DNA of 10,826 nt from Candidatus Absconditabacterales bacterium (lineage in GTDB: Bacteria; Patescibacteria; JAEDAM01; Absconditabacterales; Absconditicoccaceae): positions 1 to 10,826 of the forward strand of contig CALLUT010000141.1 of assembly GCA_938010495.1 (NCBI GenBank), given 5' to 3'. The notes beneath the pieces were generated by a model. That model was not told where the DNA came from and made no database searches. It saw only the letters and a list, made by a program, of their open reading frames with translations. Of this stretch, positions 7,342-10,826 are shown piece by piece. Positions within the stretch are counted from its first letter, which is position 1, and every line of letters starts with the position of its first letter. Made by a program: the position numbers and the translations under genes.

Positions 7342-9564
7342 ATGGCTGCAAAATGATGACCAAAATATAATAGACTAGATGCCAGCAAACTTGATGCAAA
7401 CCAAGATAATTTTACAAAATTTGTAAAAGAATTAAAAGCTTCTGTTGAATTTAAAGACGCAGTATCTGATCTGTGAGAACTAAAAGCGGAAGTAACAGAA
7501 TCGATCGTTAAAAAGTTTTGATTAACTCAATGACTAAACGATACCAGCCTATTACAAGAATACTCTACCGCTTTTCAAGCAACAATTCAAAATTTAAAAA
7601 GTCATTCCAAACATTTTTGACTTAGTGAATCAGAAGAAGGAATTTCAGTATTACATGTTGATGATTCTATGGATCTTGGACAATTAGAACTACAGATTGA
7701 TCCATTATTATGATTCTATGATACACAAGTTGAAGATTGAGCAATCAATTTACTAAATGAACAGTGAGCGATAAAATTTATAATAGCTATAGATTCAACT
7801 CAAGAAGTGAATGAATCACTTGACGTAAAGATAGATAAAATTGAAAGTACTAACCTGACTCAAGTAGGAAATACTATATCACAGTTGGAAAGCACAATAG
7901 AGTCAGTTGACAATACAACTCCACAAGCAACTCTAGAAAAATTATGATCAAAGATTGAGTGATTTAATTGAATATTCATGAAGTTTGATATAGCAATCAT
8001 TACTAAACTTATTCCAGATATGGGTCCAAGATTAACATCTATGTACCAAAGTTTGATAAACAAAATTAGTTATTTCAAACAAAATTATGAAATACTTACT
8101 CTATCATGAGATCCACTATGAAGTACAGCATGAATGTGAAATTTCCCAATTTTTGCAAGAAAAAAACGAGGAGATAATTATGAAAGATTTAGAAATCAGG
8201 AAAAATTACAACAACTGCTTGATGCTTCTAAACAAAAGCCACTTGTAGATATGACAGGCAATGAAATAGAACAAGAAAAAGTTGAAGCAACTCTAGAAAA
8301 ACTGAAAACTTTAAAAAGACAAGGAGCAAACTTCAGTATACAAATGAGAACACTTTTGATTGACTTAAAAATAGAACATCCATGAGTTCGTAAAAAAATC
8401 ATAAAAATGGTAAATCAAGAAATCAAACAACAAAGAGAATCAAGACTTGATGAAGTGAAATCATTTGAAAATAAAACACAGCAACAAATTTTCTACTCAG
8501 TAAAAGAAATTGCTAAAATTAAATTTTGATTAGATCTTTATTTAACAAATGAACAACTTGCAAAACTTGAAATCATTAAAATAACTTCAACAAAAGAAAT
8601 AACACCTGAACAACAAATGGAGAACGTTTGAAATATGTTAAGTATTATTAAAGATGATTATCCAGATCTATCCTTAAAAGAACATAATCAATTGTTGGAT
8701 GTTTTCTTCCAAAAAGAGGTTGTTTGACCATACGCAAAAGAATTTCTAAGTACTACAGATAGCACAAAACCATTTACATGAAGAGTTGTTAGTTGGCTTA
8801 TAGAACGTAGGGCTTATTGGTCAGCAAAATGGTATGCATTGCCTCTTACTTGGGCAGTATGATCATGGACTGTATGAGCTAAGATTGAAAACATAGTTCA
8901 ATCTACAACTGACTCAATGGTAGAACTCTCTGATCATATTCATGCGCAAACATCGCAAGTTGCAGAAAGTTCAAATACAGATATTTCACTTGACAATGTA
9001 GAAGGGTGAATCGATTCTGCTCAAGAAATAGTAACACAAGTTGCTGATGTGCACCAAATACTTAAAGAAATTTGAGAAATGGGATGATGATTATGACGTA
9101 CAGGATTAGATGCTATTACGAATTGAAAATATTCTGAATTAATGAGGATGATGGAAAACCTAGATTGAACATATGAACAATCAAGTAAAGCACTAAATGA
9201 TGCACTTACCCTATTAAATAGTATCTCTTGAACAACAAACTGACTAGATTGAGCATTTACACAATTTAGTAGCATAATGGAGAGTATCAATACCGCAGTT
9301 CATTGGACGTTTGATGCAAGTCAAGTTTTAAGTTTAATTACACTCGCTTGAGCATCAACAATGATGCATTGATATTACAATAGTTGAAAAGTGGATCAAA
9401 AGAAATACAAAAAATCACTCTATACTTGATTTATAATATGATGATTTATGACTGTTCTTTACTTCATGATCGGACATGGACAGTTAACTGATTTAGAAAC
9501 CGGGATTTTACAACAATTAGATTCAATTAAAGATATGATGCAATTTTATTGAACCAAAGAATAA
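7342..9564 (+). CDS. Large coiled-coil protein with C-terminal membrane segments, 740 aa (code 25)
   Basis: I do not recognise the family. Forty of 53 glycines are TGA. Residues 1-145 are a soluble Asp/Glu/Leu-rich domain; residues about 150-250 and 280-390 are long helices with coiled-coil character (Gln/Glu/Lys/Leu); residues about 400-470 form another helical domain. The C-terminal third has hydrophobic segments at about 497-513 (WYALPLTWAVGSWTVGA), 660-677 (SQVLSLITLAGAS) and 692-711 (SLYTGFIIGGFMTVLYFMIG). Between them is an Asn/Ser/Gln-rich region (515-655) with spaced helices that recall tape-measure or signalling coiled coils. There is no signal peptide. This is the largest gene here and ends at a strong bidirectional terminator. 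The layout suggests a membrane-anchored rod or scaffold; a phage tape-measure-like or ejection role is possible but not shown by any specific motif. Confidence 0.85.
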
Positions 9565-9584
9565 ATTGCTACTATAAAGGTAAT

Positions 9585-9616
9585 AAAAAAGAGTCGAAAC
9601 AAACGACTCTTTTTTT
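9585..9616. terminator. Bidirectional terminator between convergent genes
   Basis: AAAAAAGAGTCG (9585-9596), a 7-base loop AAACAAA and CGACTCTTTTTTT (9604-9616). The A-run and T-run make it work in both directions, ending the 740-aa gene on the plus strand and the transglycosylase-like gene on the minus strand. Confidence 0.9.
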
Positions 9617-9627
9617 AATGGTTATAA

Positions 9628-10826
9628 CTACTTATCTTTCCATTCATCTTTAGCATCAACTGAGAAGTATCGATATCTTTGACCTCAATCATTATTTTCA
9701 TGAATTGTCAGATCAAGTACTTCTCAATCATAATCTCAGTATGTTATTGCTAATCCTAATTTTTTACCAGTTTCAGCTCACATTAAGGAAACTGTTCACA
9801 ACTTATCATCTTCATTTCGATCATCATCATATAGTCATAAAACAGGATGCCCTGAAGAATCTTTTGTTATCTTCAAAATCCAATTAGATGGAATAAGAGA
9901 TCTTTTTTCTTCAGTTCATTCATATAGTTTCGTGTAGAAACCTTGAAGAGCTGTTTTATTTGTAAGATCTAAATTAATATGTCTTGCTTCTAAGTCATCG
10001 CTATCAACTCAATACTTACTCATTCTATCTTCATTTGATAATCAATCATCAGTTCATGTTTCATCGTCTTCAGGAAGAGAAGAGAACGTTTCTTTTAGTG
10101 AATAATTTATTCATAAAATTGCATAAATAAATTTATAATCAAATCCTTCCTTTTCTGTAGAGTCTGCATTATAAAAAGATAGCAATCTAAACAAATTATG
10201 AACTTGTCATTCATCATCATAAAGCACAGCTTTTAGAGTCTTTTTTATATCTTGCCTATTTAAACTATATTTCTTTGCTCACTCGGTTTCGCAAGCATCA
10301 AGAAATTTATTAAACTTGTCATCGTCTGATTTCATCAAATTAACAAAATCATTTGTCTCTTGATGTATTTTTTGAAAATCAGGATGTCATGATTTTTTAA
10401 CGCGCATAGCTTTTGCATACATATAACACATAGCAATTTGAACGTTTGATTTATTGTTATAGTATAAGTCACTAGTATGGTCTCATAAGATACTATAATC
10501 ATCGGTAGAATCTAACTTAGCCTTTATATAATCGGTAGGGTAAAATTCATGATTATTTTTTAGATCTTTAGCCATTTGGGTTCTGGACACTTGGAACCGA
10601 CCAACTTTATCATCATATCACATTTGTCATGGTCATCTACTTTTAAGAGCTATTTCCCTATTCAATCAACTCATTCAACCAGTATTAGTTCATTCAGAGC
10701 TTTCAAGCATAAAAACTCAAGTCATTCATAACTTAAACATATCTGATTTCAGGTAGTTAACTGCATCTTTATCTAGTGGTGGTACTAAAGCTTCAAAATC
10801 TTTTACCACGCTATCAATAGTTTCAT
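9628..10826 (-). CDS. Lytic-transglycosylase/lysozyme-like protein, partial (N-terminus outside window; code 25)
   Basis: At least 398 residues; the frame runs off the right edge and ends in TAG, the only TAG stop here. Twenty-three of 31 glycines are TGA. Counting from the first visible residue, the order of elements fits the SLT lysozyme-like fold: a helix with the putative catalytic Glu in LESSEG (Glu41), then VGRFQVSRTQM (74-84) where the family has GLMQVxPxTA, then NNKSNVQIAMCYMYAKA (123-139) where it has DPxxNIxxGxxYL, then LLSFYNA (214-220) where it has LAAYNAG, followed by an aromatic helix (YKFIYAIL). Such enzymes cleave the MurNAc-GlcNAc bond of peptidoglycan. An acidic region (250-275) and a beta-rich C-terminal domain (about 300-390) follow. 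The match is by motif order only and insertions are larger than usual. Whether a signal peptide exists cannot be seen. Confidence 0.8.

Noticed and set aside
113..9564. Genome decay: genes broken into pseudogenes by many stops
   Set aside because: Interruptions are exclusively TGA; TAA and TAG are absent from all these frames until the end, and no frameshifts are needed.
113..9564. Mycoplasma-type code 4 (UGA = Trp)
   Set aside because: It would give impossible Trp content, with WW and WWW runs, while TGG is used normally; the conserved Gly of the M15 motif is TGA.
784..9887. Many short standard-code reading frames on both strands, such as 784-1098 (-), 3168-3467 (+), 5102-5347 (+), 8196-8402 (-) and 9705-9887 (+)
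   Set aside because: They are antisense or out-of-frame to much longer code-25 frames, have no promoter, and vanish when TGA is read as Gly. The frame 5140-5373 (-) is a real fragment, but only of the 229-aa gene.
1..10826. tRNA genes, rRNA, CRISPR arrays, insertion sequences
   Set aside because: No cloverleaf-like segments, regularly spaced repeats, transposase motifs or terminal inverted repeats were seen.

Overview
The window comes from a bacterium that reads UGA as glycine (genetic code 25). This code is known from Candidatus Absconditabacteria (SR1) and Gracilibacteria (BD1-5), small-genome CPR bacteria that often live on or prey on other bacteria. Under the standard code the window looks like debris. 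If TGA is read as Gly, it resolves into nine long reading frames, tightly packed, ending in TAA (eight) or TAG (one). By hand count, about 183 of 239 glycine codons in eight complete frames plus one partial frame (the lipoprotein excluded) are TGA. TGG is still used for Trp, and in the M15-like peptidase the conserved glycine of the metal-binding motif is a TGA codon. The DNA is AT-rich and none of the starts has a convincing Shine-Dalgarno sequence.

Layout: 1-112, a back-to-back divergent promoter pair. 113-1561 (+), a 482-aa coiled-coil protein. 1686-2510 (+), a 274-aa lipoprotein that contains no TGA codon at all. 2541-2575, a terminator between convergent genes. 2595-6674 (-), five genes: a 330-aa membrane protein, then a 229-aa coiled-coil/Gly-rich protein overlapping by one base a 346-aa protein with a C-terminal M15-like peptidase domain, then a 299-aa unknown protein and a 97-aa DUF5663-like protein. 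6675-6798, a second divergent promoter pair. 6799-7260 (+), a 153-aa basic Gly-rich protein. 7342-9564 (+), a 740-aa protein with coiled coils and C-terminal membrane segments. 9585-9616, a bidirectional terminator. 9628-10826 (-, 5' end outside the window), a protein with a lytic-transglycosylase/lysozyme-like domain. No intergenic gap exceeds about 125 bases. No tRNA, rRNA, insertion sequence or CRISPR array was seen.

How the genes may fit together (inference): two probable peptidoglycan-cleaving enzymes of different specificity (peptide bond and glycan strand) lie among proteins with coiled coils, Gly-rich membrane-active-looking segments and C-terminal membrane helices. Neither M15-like protein nor its partner has an N-terminal Sec signal. 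This would suit a cell-envelope-penetrating apparatus (an attack or attachment device of an episymbiont, or an ejection module of a phage-derived element), but nothing in the sequence proves it. Most genes have their own strong sigma70-type promoter, and in two places the promoter -10 box is built into the terminator hairpin of the preceding gene.
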